A stretch of DNA of 28,302 nucleotides from Caryophanales bacterium UBA2450 (GCA_002342545.1 DDQE01000025.1:1-28302), one strand, 5' to 3'; numbered from the stretch's first letter, positions 7,037-16,214 are shown. Numbers and translations: made by a program. The notes: generated by a model not told the origin, from the letters alone.

Positions 7037-7387
7037 TTAATATTTTTCTTCAAATAGCAACGTAAGGGCGAACATTAATTCGATTCGAGATAGGCTACCA
7101 TCAATTTTATATAAGATTCTACCATATATATCTTTGATATAATTGTCTTCAACTTTATATTCATCCATTCCTGCAAAATGTCTTAATCGATTATTTCTAA
7201 ATTGAAGAATTATTCTTCCATAAAAATCTTTAATATCGTCTCCATCGATTTTATAGATAATCCTTCCAGAGAATTCTTTTAAATAATTTCCATCAATTTT
7301 ATAATCAATCATCCCACCAAACTTTTTGATGTAGCCTCCATTAATTTGAACATAAATACGTCCTGAAAATTCTTTTATATTTGCCAT
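7037..7387 (-). CDS. Small protein built of six 16-residue beta repeats
   Basis: No function is known to me. From ATG 7387 the 116-residue protein is almost wholly six consecutive 16-residue units of the form [N/Y]IKxFxGRIxYKIDGx, for example YLKEFSGRIIYKIDGD and YIKDIYGRILYKIDGS. The alternating hydrophobic pattern with a conserved Gly and a DG/NG turn predicts two short strands per unit, so a small beta-propeller-like or solenoid fold. A hydrophobic helix (IELMFALTLLF) ends it. I chose ATG 7387: a minus TATAAT at 7394-7399 ends six bases before it, which puts transcription start at the ATG itself (leaderless). A longer frame to 7429 would begin inside the serS terminator. It resembles proteins called 4-fold beta flower, but weakly. 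Confidence 0.75.
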   Translation of the reverse strand: MANIKEFSGRIYVQINGGYIKKFGGMIDYKIDGNYLKEFSGRIIYKIDGDDIKDFYGRIILQFRNNRLRHFAGMDEYKVEDNYIKDIYGRILYKIDGSLSRIELMFALTLLFEEKY

Positions 7388-7393
7388 GCTTGT

Positions 7394-7399
7394 ATTATA
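7394..7399 (-). promoter_or_regulatory. -10 box giving a leaderless start for the repeat protein
   Basis: Perfect TATAAT on the minus strand, between the serS terminator and the ATG at 7387. The spacing puts +1 at the A of the ATG. No recognisable -35 box and no ribosome binding site. Confidence 0.5.
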
Positions 7400-7401
7400 A
7401 C

Positions 7402-7426
7402 AAAAAACCTTCTCTGACTGAGAAGG
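7402..7426 (-). terminator. Rho-independent terminator of the gyr-serS operon
   Basis: On the minus strand CCTTCTC (7420-7426) and GAGAAGG (7408-7414) form a 7-bp stem around AGTCA with six T after it, about 20 bases after the serS stop. Confidence 0.9.
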
Positions 7427-7448
7427 CAATTTGTATTAGTTTGAAAAT

Positions 7449-8732
7449 TTATTTCTTGATAGGTCTAATAACTTCAAGTCCGCCCATGAATGGTCTTAAG
7501 ACTTCAGGAACAACAACAGAACCATCTTCTTGTTGATATTGCTCTAAGATTGCAGGGAAGACACGGCTAGTAGCAAGTCCAGATGCGTTTAATGTATGAA
7601 CAAATCTAGTTTTACCAGTAGCAGAATCTCTATATCTCACTCTTCCACGTCTAGCTTGATAGTCTCTAGCGTTACTAGCAGAGCTAACTTCTTTATATAT
7701 ACCAATTGAAGGAATATAAACTTCAATATCGTAAGTTCTCGCCATAGAGTGAGAAATATCTCCAGCTGCTAATTTAGAAATTTGGAAATGTAATCCAAGT
7801 TTTTCAACTAAAGAAGCGGCTTTTCCTACCAATTCTTCGAAAGCTTTATCACTATCTTCTGGTTTAGTGTATTGGACCATCTCAACTTTATCGAATTGAT
7901 AGCCTCTAATCATTCCTCTTTCTTCAGTACGATAGCTGCCAGCTTCTCTTCTATAACAAGGAGTATAGGCAAAATATTTTTTAGGAAGATCATCTTCACT
8001 CATAATCTCATCTCTATGAAGATTAACTAAAGCAGTTTCAGCAGTAGGAAGAAGGAATCTTTGTGGTTCTAATCCTTCAAGCCAGAAAACATCTTCTCTG
8101 AATTTTGGGAATTGTCCAGCAACATATCCACTTTGTTCGTTTAATAAATGTGGAGGTAGTATAAATTCATATCCATCTTTTAAATGCTCAGAAATGAAGA
8201 AATTGAGTAATGCCCATTCGAGTTGAGCGCCTAAATTTGTATAAACCCAGCTGCCTCTACCTGCCACTTTAGCACCTCGATCATAATCGACTAATCCTAA
8301 AGAGGTAGCAAGTTCAACATGGTCCTTCATTTTAAATTTAAATTCAGGCTTTTTGCCATAGACATGAATGACCTTGTTATTTTCTTTACCACCACCAACT
8401 AAATCGTCATCAGGAATATTTGGTAAAGCTTCAAGAAATTCAGTCATTTTAGCGGAAATTTGCTCTAATTTTGCTTCAAATTCGGCATTTTTCTTGGCAA
8501 TTTCTTTAACTTGCATAAAGATTTTTGAAACATCTTCGCCAGCCTTTTTGGCGGCAGGGACAGATGCGGAAAGTCTATTCATTTCCGCTTTGTTATCTTC
8601 GACAACTTTTAATAGTTCTCTTTTTTCTTTGTCCCAAGAAAGTAATTCAGTAAAATCAGTGTCCCAAAGCTTCTTCTTAAGAGCTTCTTTAACGTATTCT
8701 GGTTTTTCTCTAATTAAATTAATATCTAACAT
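7449..8732 (-). CDS. serS: Seryl-tRNA synthetase
   Basis: SerRS charges tRNA-Ser with serine in the cytoplasm. Residues about 27-100 form the long antiparallel coiled-coil arm that grips the tRNA-Ser variable arm. The class II core follows: the TAET serine-binding loop at 230-233, motif 2 around RREAGSYRTEERG (261-273), the EVSSASNARDYQARR segment (348-362) and motif 3 GLATSRVFPAILEQYQ (385-400). At 427 residues it is full length. AAGGAC lies 9 bases before the ATG. It follows gyrA by 38 bases without a terminator, and I see no T-box leader in that gap, so it is co-transcribed with gyrase; a serS after gyrA is also seen in other Bacillota. Confidence 0.97.
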   Translation of the reverse strand: MLDINLIREKPEYVKEALKKKLWDTDFTELLSWDKEKRELLKVVEDNKAEMNRLSASVPAAKKAGEDVSKIFMQVKEIAKKNAEFEAKLEQISAKMTEFLEALPNIPDDDLVGGGKENNKVIHVYGKKPEFKFKMKDHVELATSLGLVDYDRGAKVAGRGSWVYTNLGAQLEWALLNFFISEHLKDGYEFILPPHLLNEQSGYVAGQFPKFREDVFWLEGLEPQRFLLPTAETALVNLHRDEIMSEDDLPKKYFAYTPCYRREAGSYRTEERGMIRGYQFDKVEMVQYTKPEDSDKAFEELVGKAASLVEKLGLHFQISKLAAGDISHSMARTYDIEVYIPSIGIYKEVSSASNARDYQARRGRVRYRDSATGKTRFVHTLNASGLATSRVFPAILEQYQQEDGSVVVPEVLRPFMGGLEVIRPIKK

Positions 8733-8770
8733 ACTATTTATGTCCTTTTTATAACAAATAATTAGGTTAA

Positions 8771-11392
8771 TTATTCTAATGAAGTATCTTTGAACTCTTC
8801 ACTTGCTGGAGCTTCTTCAGCGCTGGCTTCTCCAGCTTCAACTTCGCCTTCTTCAGATGGTTCTTCATGTGGAACAATAGCGATAGAGACAATCTTTTGT
8901 CTACCTTCTAAGTTCATGATTTTCACGCCAGAAGTATTTCTACCACATATTCTTATTTGAGCAAGTGGAGTTCTAATAACAATACCAGCGGAAGTAATGC
9001 ACATTAAGTCATCCTCTAAAGAAACAGCTCTAACAGCAATTAAATCACCGACTTTATCAGTGGCTTTTAAGGTTGTAACACCTTTAGCACCACGTTTTGT
9101 GATTCTATAAGTGGTATCTCCATCCGCGTCAAAGACAGGAGTAAGCTTACCAAATCCTTTAGAAGTCATCGCTAAGATATATTCACCTTCTAAAGATGTA
9201 GTAACACCAACAACTTCTTCATTTTCAGCAAGTTCAATACCTTTAACACCACTTGCGGTACGGCCCATTGGTCTAACTTCTGCACCTTTAAAGTTCACCA
9301 TCTTGGAATTACTTGCTGCAATACCAATAATTGTGTCTTCATGAACTTCTTTAACTGCGAATAAGGTATCGCCTTCTCTCATTGAGATAGCGATCTTACC
9401 GTTTTGACGGATAGATTCATATTCACTGATAAGTGTTTTCTTAACCACACCTTTTTTGGTGAAGAACATTAAGTAGTGATCTTCTTGATATTCGTCACAA
9501 GCAATAATTGCTTTCACATTTTCACCTTTTTCGATGTTGATTAAGTTAATAATTGGTACACCCTTACTAGCTTTAGAGAATTCTGGAATCATATAACCAC
9601 GAATTCTATAGACTTTACCGAAATCGGTAAAGAAGAGTAAGTCGGTGTGGGTTTTGGTATAAACCATATTATCCACGATATCGTTTTCATTAGTGGACAT
9701 ACCTCTGACACCTCTACCACCTCTATTTTGAGCTTTGAAGGAATCAGATGTTAATCTCTTAACATATCCACCACGAGTAATCGCAACAACGATATTTTCT
9801 TGTGGGATTAAATCTTCATCATCAATGTTAGCGGCATCATTAGTGATTTCAGTTCTACGCGCATCTGCGTATTTCTCTTTAATTTCTAATAATTCTCTAA
9901 CAACAACTTCAATTTCGTTTTCTCTACTAGAAAGAATGTGATTGTATTCTTTAATATTAGCTTCAAGTTGAGCTTTTTCAGCTTCTAACTTATCGGTTTC
10001 AATACCAGTTAATCTTCTTAAAGTCATCGCCAAAATTGCTTGAACTTGAGCTTCAGAGAATTGATATTTCTCTATTAAGGTTACAGTAGCATCTTCTGGA
10101 GTTTTACTAGCCTTAATAATATCAACAATTTCATCGATATTATCGTGACATTTAATTAAACCAGAAACGATATGATGTCTTTCTTCATCTTTTCTTAATA
10201 AGAACTTTGTTCTTCTTTCAATAACTTCCACTTGGAAATCAAGGTAAGTTTGTAAAAGAGTTTTTAAAGAAGCAATTTTTGGAGCACCATCAATTAAGCA
10301 GAGCATAATAATGCCGTAACTAGTTTGTAAGGATGTATTTTTATAAAGTTGGTTGAGTAAAACTTCAGGAATAATATCCCTTCTAACTTCAATAACAATA
10401 CGAATACCTTTCTTATTGGTTTCATCTCTAACTTCGGTAATGCCGTCCACTACTTTATCTCTAGCGAGTTGAGCAATGGACTCTACTAAGGTAGCTTTGT
10501 TGAGTCCGTAAGGGATTTCATCAACGATAATACGTTTTAATCCATGTTCTCCTCTTTCTTCAATGTGGCATTTTGCTCTTAAACCAATACTACCAGTACC
10601 GGTTTCATAAGCATCTTTAATGCCGCCTCTTCCTAAAATAAGAGCACCGGTTGGGAAATCTGGACCTTTAACATATTGCATTAATTCAAGAGTGGAGATT
10701 TCTGGGTTATGAGCAATAGCAACAACTCCGTCAATTACTTCACCTAAATTGTGTGGTGGAATATTAGTGGCCATACCTACGGCAATACCACTAGATCCAT
10801 TGACTAATAAGTTAGGGAATCTAGATGGTAATACGCTTGGTTCTTGTTCACTGCCATCATAATTGTCGACAAAGTCGACAACATCACAGTCAATATCTCT
10901 AACCATTTCTAGAGCGATTTTAGTCATTCTAGATTCGGTATATCTCATAGCAGCTGGTTCATCACCATCGATACTACCAAAGTTACCATGGCCGTCTACT
11001 AAGCAGTGTCTCATATTCCAATCTTGAGCAAATCTTGCTAAAGATAAATAAATTGCAGAGTCACCGTGTGGGTGATATTTACCCATAACATCACCAACAA
11101 TACGTGCAGATTTGACGTGTGGTTTATCAGGAGTAATTCCAGATTCACTCATGCCATAGATAATTCTTCTATGGACAGGTTTTAATCCATCTCTAGCATC
11201 TGGAATAGCACGAGAAACGATAACACTCATTGCGTAATCAAGGAAGGATTCTTTGACGATATCAACAGTGTTAACATCTTTTAAGCCAGATACAATACCA
11301 GCTTCAATTGTTTGGAGTTCTTCTTCGTTAACTTCAGTTTCTTCTTCAGATTCTTCAGTTTCGTTTTCTATTTTTTCTTCTTCGAACAACAT
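8771..11392 (-). CDS. gyrA: DNA gyrase subunit A
   Basis: GyrA is the breakage-reunion subunit of gyrase (A2B2), which introduces negative supercoils. The first 40 residues are an acidic extension. The catalytic Tyr is Y151 (AAMRYTESRM). The quinolone-determining segment reads YHPHGDSAIYLSLARFAQ: S112 is present but the acidic residue usually four positions later (Asp or Glu) is L116. The GyrA box is 555-561, QNRGGRG, close to the QRRGGRG consensus, which marks it as gyrase rather than topoisomerase IV. Six propeller blades follow, then a Glu/Ala-rich acidic tail from about 845. The ATG has GAGGGG upstream and lies 19 bases after gyrB. Confidence 0.97.
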   Translation of the reverse strand: MLFEEEKIENETEESEEETEVNEEELQTIEAGIVSGLKDVNTVDIVKESFLDYAMSVIVSRAIPDARDGLKPVHRRIIYGMSESGITPDKPHVKSARIVGDVMGKYHPHGDSAIYLSLARFAQDWNMRHCLVDGHGNFGSIDGDEPAAMRYTESRMTKIALEMVRDIDCDVVDFVDNYDGSEQEPSVLPSRFPNLLVNGSSGIAVGMATNIPPHNLGEVIDGVVAIAHNPEISTLELMQYVKGPDFPTGALILGRGGIKDAYETGTGSIGLRAKCHIEERGEHGLKRIIVDEIPYGLNKATLVESIAQLARDKVVDGITEVRDETNKKGIRIVIEVRRDIIPEVLLNQLYKNTSLQTSYGIIMLCLIDGAPKIASLKTLLQTYLDFQVEVIERRTKFLLRKDEERHHIVSGLIKCHDNIDEIVDIIKASKTPEDATVTLIEKYQFSEAQVQAILAMTLRRLTGIETDKLEAEKAQLEANIKEYNHILSSRENEIEVVVRELLEIKEKYADARRTEITNDAANIDDEDLIPQENIVVAITRGGYVKRLTSDSFKAQNRGGRGVRGMSTNENDIVDNMVYTKTHTDLLFFTDFGKVYRIRGYMIPEFSKASKGVPIINLINIEKGENVKAIIACDEYQEDHYLMFFTKKGVVKKTLISEYESIRQNGKIAISMREGDTLFAVKEVHEDTIIGIAASNSKMVNFKGAEVRPMGRTASGVKGIELAENEEVVGVTTSLEGEYILAMTSKGFGKLTPVFDADGDTTYRITKRGAKGVTTLKATDKVGDLIAVRAVSLEDDLMCITSAGIVIRTPLAQIRICGRNTSGVKIMNLEGRQKIVSIAIVPHEEPSEEGEVEAGEASAEEAPASEEFKDTSLE

Positions 11393-11411
11393 AACTTATT
11401 CCCCTCATATA

Positions 11412-13472
11412 TTAGATATCTAAGTTCTTAACGAACTTAGCATTTGTATGAATGAATTCTTTTCTTGGATCAACATTGTCACCCATTAAGTCAGTGAAGA
11501 CTTGTTCAGCGGCAATCGCATCATCTAAAGTGACACGGAGCATTTTTCTATTTTTAGGATCCATTGTAGTTTCCCAAAGTTGTTCAGCATCCATTTCACC
11601 AAGACCTTTATAACGTTGGAATGGATATCCAGGTTTAAGGTTGAGTTGTTTCTTTAATACTTCTAATTGCTCATCGGTATAGGCGTAATAGTCTTTTCCG
11701 TGATACGCCACTTTGTATAGTGGAGGTTGAGCAATATAGATATATCCGTTTTCAATTAATGGGCGCATAAAGCGGTAGAAGAATGTTAATAAAAGAATAC
11801 GGATATGGCTACCATCGACATCAGCATCGGTCATAATGACGATTTTATGATATCTAATCTTACTTAAGTCGAAATCAGGATCGATACCTCCACCAATGGC
11901 TTGGATCATATTTCCAATTTCAGCATTAGCGAAGATTCGTTTAGCTTGAGCCTTTTCAACATTTAAGATTTTACCTCTTAAAGGTAAGATAGCTTGAATT
12001 TCACGGTCACGTCCGTTTTTAGCAGAGCCACCAGCGGAGTTACCTTCAACAATATATAATTCACATTTGGATGGGTCTTTTGAGGAACAATCAGCAAGTT
12101 TACCTGGAAGAGTAGTAAGCTCAAGTCCTCCTTTTCTCATGCTATCACGTGCTTTACGAGCAGCAAGTCTCGCATTAGCCGCCATAACAATCTTTTCCAT
12201 AATGACTTTAGCAGTCTTTGGATTTTCCATTAAGAATCTATTTAATTGATCACCAACAATACTAGAAAGAATCTTTCTTACTTCAAAGTTACCTAACTTA
12301 GTTTTGGTTTGTCCTTCAAATTGAGGATTTGGGTGTTTAACAGAAACAATTGCGGTTAAACCTTCACAAATATCATCGTAGGTTAGGTTATCTTCGTTAT
12401 CTTTTAAGAATTTATTATCTCTAGCATAGACATTAACAACACGGGTTAAAGCAAGTCTTAAACCTTCTTCATGAGTGCCACCTTCATGAGTGTGGACGTT
12501 ATTACAGAAGGAATAAACGTTTTTACTATATCCATCGTTATATTGCATAGCGACTTCAGCATAAACGTGTGAAACTGTTCCACTAGCGAGTTCGATTGGT
12601 TCACTACCTTCGCAGTAAATGACTTCTTCGAATAGAGGAACTTTATTGTGGTTAATGAATTGAACGTATTCTTTAATACCACCTTTATAGCAGAATGATT
12701 CGGTGACTGGTTGTTCGCCTCTAGCATCAGTAACAATGATAGTGATACCTCTATTGAGGTAGGCCACTTGTCTTAATCTGTCTCTAATTGTGATGTAATC
12801 ATAAGTTGTGGTTTCCACAAAGATTGTTGGATCTGGTTTGAAAGTAACTTTGGTACCAGTATCATCACATTTTCCAACTTGTTGTAATCTACCAGTTGGA
12901 TGTCCACCATTTTCAAAGCGCATCTTATAGATGCCACCATTTTTATGAACTTCAACTTCTAACCAGCTAGATAAAGCGTTAACAACAGAGGCACCAACAC
13001 CATGAAGACCACCAGAGACTTTATAACCTCCGCCTTCACCAAATTTACCACCAGCGTGTAAAACTGTATATACAGTTTCAACACCAGATAAACCTGTTTT
13101 ACCAACGATATCAACTGGAATACCACGACCATTATCAATAACGGTAATTGTTTCGCCTGGATTAATAGTAACCTTAACTTCAGTACAGTATCCTGCTAAA
13201 GCTTCATCGATTGCGTTATCAACGATTTCCCAGACGAGGTGATGTAATCCTGGACCTGCGGTTGTACCAATGTACATACCTGGTCTTTTTCTAACAGCTT
13301 CCAAGCCTTCAAGAACTTGGATGTTAGTAGCGGTATAACTAGCGTCAGCTTTTTCAAGTTCCACTTCTTTTTCACTCATTTCTGAGATGGAAACATCTTT
13401 AGCGACAAAAGCTTCTTCTACAGGCTTTTGCTCTTCGCTGTTAGCCGCTTCAACTTTCTTTTCTTCTTCCAT
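11412..13472 (-). CDS. gyrB: DNA gyrase subunit B
   Basis: GyrB is the ATPase subunit of gyrase. After about 45 extra residues rich in Glu and Lys, the normal protein starts at YTATNIQVLEGLEAVRKRPG. ATP-site motifs: EIVDNAID (E83, N87), DNGRGIP (D114) and GGLHGVGASVVNA. The TOPRIM part has EGNSAGGSAK, PLRGKILNVEKA and DADVDGSHIR, and the C-terminus has YKGLGEMDAEQLWETTMDP. The 686 residues exceed the usual 640 or so because of the N-terminal extension. That extension is likely real: a perfect AAAGGAGGTC lies just before ATG 13472, inside the last codons of recF. The start overlaps the recF stop by one base (TAATG). Confidence 0.97.
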   Translation of the reverse strand: MEEEKKVEAANSEEQKPVEEAFVAKDVSISEMSEKEVELEKADASYTATNIQVLEGLEAVRKRPGMYIGTTAGPGLHHLVWEIVDNAIDEALAGYCTEVKVTINPGETITVIDNGRGIPVDIVGKTGLSGVETVYTVLHAGGKFGEGGGYKVSGGLHGVGASVVNALSSWLEVEVHKNGGIYKMRFENGGHPTGRLQQVGKCDDTGTKVTFKPDPTIFVETTTYDYITIRDRLRQVAYLNRGITIIVTDARGEQPVTESFCYKGGIKEYVQFINHNKVPLFEEVIYCEGSEPIELASGTVSHVYAEVAMQYNDGYSKNVYSFCNNVHTHEGGTHEEGLRLALTRVVNVYARDNKFLKDNEDNLTYDDICEGLTAIVSVKHPNPQFEGQTKTKLGNFEVRKILSSIVGDQLNRFLMENPKTAKVIMEKIVMAANARLAARKARDSMRKGGLELTTLPGKLADCSSKDPSKCELYIVEGNSAGGSAKNGRDREIQAILPLRGKILNVEKAQAKRIFANAEIGNMIQAIGGGIDPDFDLSKIRYHKIVIMTDADVDGSHIRILLLTFFYRFMRPLIENGYIYIAQPPLYKVAYHGKDYYAYTDEQLEVLKKQLNLKPGYPFQRYKGLGEMDAEQLWETTMDPKNRKMLRVTLDDAIAAEQVFTDLMGDNVDPRKEFIHTNAKFVKNLDI

Positions 13473-14536
13473 TAGAAGACCTCCTTTGATTCTTTTAATT
13501 CAATTTGGGTTGCCCCTTCTATTTCTAGTTCAGTACCAGTAATAAATACTTGAGTGAACTTTCTTAGAAAACTAATTAGTCGTTTTTGATGAATGTCATC
13601 TAATTCAGACATCACATCGTCTAGAACAACGACTGGTTTTTTATCTTCATCCTTGACCATAAAGTAAGGAGAGATTTTTAAGGCAAGAGCGACAAGTCGA
13701 TTCTCACCTTGAGATCCATAAGTCCCAATATCTCTTCCGTTTAGGCTCACAGAGATATCTTCTCGATGAACACCTATGGAAGTTGCTTTATGCTTCAAAT
13801 CGCTGTCTAGAACGCGATTAAATGCCTCTAAAGCTTGACTTTGGTAATCACTACTCATTGGGATGAAAGGCTTGTAATGAATTTCAATCGCTTCTTCCAC
13901 GCCCGTGAGTGCGCGCGTTATTTTAATAAGGATATCGTTGATATCCTTGACGTACATGGCCCGATAATTAATAATTGGACCAGCATATTTTACGAGTAAT
14001 TCAGTGGTGGTTTTTAATAAATTTTCATCATATTTTCCACTTTTGAGCAACTCGTTTCTTTGTCTAAGAGCCTGATCATATCTAGTCATGTATTCTAGAT
14101 AGAGTGGGAACTGTTTTGACAAGTTGATATCCAAGAAATTTCTTCTATCTCTTGGAGAGCCTCTAAATAACAAAACGTCTTTCGGCTCAAAAAGGAGCAC
14201 ATTCACGCATTTCGCAAGGTCGCTTAACTTTGATACCTTCTTGCCATTAACAAGGACTGAACGCCCTTTTTTAGTGATAAGAATGCGAATGTTACGTTTA
14301 AGTTCACCTTCAATTACTTGAGATTTGATTTCAGCGTATTCCAAACCTCTGGTAATTAAGTCTTCATCATCCACTCCTCTAAAGCTTCTAGCTAAGGAAA
14401 GATAATATACAGCTTCAACAATATTAGTCTTGCCACTAGCATTAGGACCAGTAATAACATTGATTCCTGGTTCAAACACAAAGTCTTTAGAAGTGTGGTT
14501 GCGGAAATCGCGAACAAGGAGAGTTTTAACAATCAT
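13472..14536 (-). CDS. recF: DNA repair and recombination protein RecF
   Basis: RecF is an SMC/ABC-like ATPase that, with RecO and RecR, loads RecA at single-strand gaps. Visible motifs are Walker A GPNASGKTN (30-38), FRG near 52, the ABC signature region GSQGENR (274-280) and Walker B VVVLDDVMSELD (302-313). The 354 residues are typical. The ATG follows the yaaA stop by two bases with no clear ribosome binding site of its own, so translation is probably coupled to yaaA; its own last codons contain the strong gyrB site. Gene order yaaA-recF-gyrB-gyrA is the conserved Bacillota origin block. Confidence 0.96.
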   Translation of the reverse strand: MIVKTLLVRDFRNHTSKDFVFEPGINVITGPNASGKTNIVEAVYYLSLARSFRGVDDEDLITRGLEYAEIKSQVIEGELKRNIRILITKKGRSVLVNGKKVSKLSDLAKCVNVLLFEPKDVLLFRGSPRDRRNFLDINLSKQFPLYLEYMTRYDQALRQRNELLKSGKYDENLLKTTTELLVKYAGPIINYRAMYVKDINDILIKITRALTGVEEAIEIHYKPFIPMSSDYQSQALEAFNRVLDSDLKHKATSIGVHREDISVSLNGRDIGTYGSQGENRLVALALKISPYFMVKDEDKKPVVVLDDVMSELDDIHQKRLISFLRKFTQVFITGTELEIEGATQIELKESKEVF

Positions 14537-14538
14537 GG

Positions 14539-14757
14539 TTATTCAACAATTAACTCAATTTTGTTTACTTTCACCACATCGCCACGATATAGCTTGCGGC
14601 CTCTTCGAGTATCTCTTTCTCCGTTGATGTAAACCTCATTTTCATTTAAGAACATTTTGGCGTATCCGCCAGTATCGATAATACCTGCCACTTTGAGCAA
14701 ATTTCCAAGCTCGATATACTCTTGATCGTCATGAATCTTAATTCTCTTTAGTGACAT
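14539..14757 (-). CDS. yaaA: S4-domain RNA-binding protein YaaA/RlbA type
   Basis: This 72-residue protein is a single S4 RNA-binding domain: EYIELGNLLKVAGIIDTGGYA, then MFLNENEVYINGERDTRRGRKLYRGD, with a final KVNKIELIVE. Proteins of this kind sit between dnaN and recF in many Bacillota; the exact function is unsettled, with a ribosome-related role suggested. I chose ATG 14757 because AGGAA lies upstream and the S4 fold begins right after it. A longer frame to 14907 runs through promoter-like and IS-flanking DNA and has no family support. Confidence 0.9.
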   Translation of the reverse strand: MSLKRIKIHDDQEYIELGNLLKVAGIIDTGGYAKMFLNENEVYINGERDTRRGRKLYRGDVVKVNKIELIVE

Positions 14758-14775
14758 AAAACGTTCCTGTAAGGT

Positions 14776-14817
14776 ATTATACACGATATAAATGGAAAAT
14801 GGAATAATATATTCCAT
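14776..14817 (-). promoter_or_regulatory. Promoter with palindrome over the -35 position, yaaA-recF-gyrBA-serS operon
   Basis: A minus TATAAT at 14776-14781 lies 18 bases before the yaaA ATG. The place of the -35 box (14799-14804) is poor (TTCCAT) but falls inside a perfect inverted repeat, ATGGAATA / TATTCCAT with ATA between, at 14799-14817. The arrangement would suit an operator or an activator site. Transcription entering from dnaN is blocked or weakened by the insertion sequence and two terminators, so this may be the main promoter of the operon. Confidence 0.45.
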
Positions 14818-14984
14818 AAAATAAGGCAAACGCATGAAACTTGTTCCATAGTATCCCCAACCCATAGATTTTTTGATTTTGAAACAAATTGACCTTAGAA
14901 TAAGCAAAACAAAGACATTTCTATGGGAATAATTAAACTAAAATCCACACCTAAAACATCATCTTCTCAATAAATCACCACCTT

Positions 14985-16193
14985 TTATTGGACAGTTTTT
15001 ATACTATTAACGTAAAGAATCTTATACAATAGTTCTTGAGGAGTAAGATATCTATTTTCACTCCTTGATTCATCAAATGATTTATCTTTCCTGGACAGTT
15101 GGACAATCATATAGATGAACTTCCTGATAAGGTTTAGGTTTATCGCGCCTAAGCCTTTTCTTAATGTGCACCGATCTTCTTTAAACGAATTGTCTAATAT
15201 GTAATGGAACGCTTCAATGTTCCAATGTTTTCTTCTAACGTTAGAGAATGTATCAATATCGACATCGCTTGTTATGAAGAATCTATCTTGAATCGTCACT
15301 TTATTTTTCTTAATATTGAAAACTTCGCTTCTCATCATTCCAGTTGATTTGATGCCCTTCCATAATTTGCCATATCTATCTTTGATATAGGACAAATCGT
15401 CAATCATGTAGAACTTTCTTTTCTCTAACCGCCCATGTTTAGGCTTTTGATTCTGAATTATCTTTTTTACTAACCTAGAAGAATATTTTTCATTTTGAAG
15501 CTCCGCTAAAAAGTCATCTTTAATTATTCCACCTAATCCATCAAATTCTTCTCGCTTAATATTGATGACAAAATCATATTTGAGTTTCTTACATAACATA
15601 GTTATACTCCGATTCGCTCCCACTCCATCGATGCTAATTATTAGTTTCTTCCTAGGATGCTGTCGATGATATCTCTTTAACAAGAATTCAATTGCTCCTT
15701 GCTCTCCACCTTTCTTGTTTTGATCCTTGGCAACTTTACGAGACAGAATGGGTGTTTTGGTAATAACATCATATAAAGTGACGATGTTGCACGCTGAGGT
15801 GCTTTCTTTAGAAGAATCCCTAGTTGCCCTTATATATTTGCCATCAAGAGAAACGATTTCTGGATAATCTATTAATCTAGCAATCATCTTCATCAATGTT
15901 TTTTCTAAATCAGAATGTTTTATTTGATGCATTACCCTCTCTAATGTGTCATGAGAAGGCACCCCATTATCAAGAAGATGTAGCTTTCTAAATCTATTTT
16001 CATATCGCTTTGCAAACGCTACAAATTCTCTAAAGATATTACATCCAGACATGGTCGCAAGAATGATAACTATTAGGCAATCACTTAACCGATGCTTTAC
16101 CTTTCCACGCATTCGAAAATCATATATTTTCTCAAGTCCATCATAAAAACGTTTAAAACGATGAGACTTTAAAAGTCTTTTACAACTCACCAT
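14985..16193 (-). CDS. ISAs1-family transposase
   Basis: The 402-residue protein is an RNase H-like DDE transposase. Its N-terminal part, DFRMRGKVKHRLSDCLIVII, followed by SGCNIFREF, has the form of the ISAs1 associated domain. Catalytic residues, counted from ATG 16193, are D117 (SLDGKYIR), D189 (ISIDGVGAN) and E327 in RKHWNIEAFHYILDN, with the typical FKEDRCTLRKG after it. After the second Asp the family's usual Gln is replaced. The start at 16193 is chosen because GGAGAG lies 8 bases upstream; a 26-codon extension to 16271 would cross an inverted-repeat region. The frame is intact. It reads in the same direction as dnaN. Confidence 0.88.
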   Translation of the reverse strand: MVSCKRLLKSHRFKRFYDGLEKIYDFRMRGKVKHRLSDCLIVIILATMSGCNIFREFVAFAKRYENRFRKLHLLDNGVPSHDTLERVMHQIKHSDLEKTLMKMIARLIDYPEIVSLDGKYIRATRDSSKESTSACNIVTLYDVITKTPILSRKVAKDQNKKGGEQGAIEFLLKRYHRQHPRKKLIISIDGVGANRSITMLCKKLKYDFVINIKREEFDGLGGIIKDDFLAELQNEKYSSRLVKKIIQNQKPKHGRLEKRKFYMIDDLSYIKDRYGKLWKGIKSTGMMRSEVFNIKKNKVTIQDRFFITSDVDIDTFSNVRRKHWNIEAFHYILDNSFKEDRCTLRKGLGAINLNLIRKFIYMIVQLSRKDKSFDESRSENRYLTPQELLYKILYVNSIKTVQ

Positions 16194-16214
16194 TGTATTA
16201 TCTCTCCTATATAG

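Noticed and set aside
8368..8754. Plus-strand ORF of 128 codons opposite serS
   Set aside because: Ser-rich antisense shadow of the coiled-coil region of serS; no start signals.
8733..8770. T-box or other leader before serS
   Set aside because: The gap after gyrA is only 38 bases and holds no specifier stem or antiterminator.
14758..14907. N-terminal extension of the S4 protein
   Set aside because: It would run through the promoter and palindrome; the family starts at the internal ATG, which has its own ribosome binding site.
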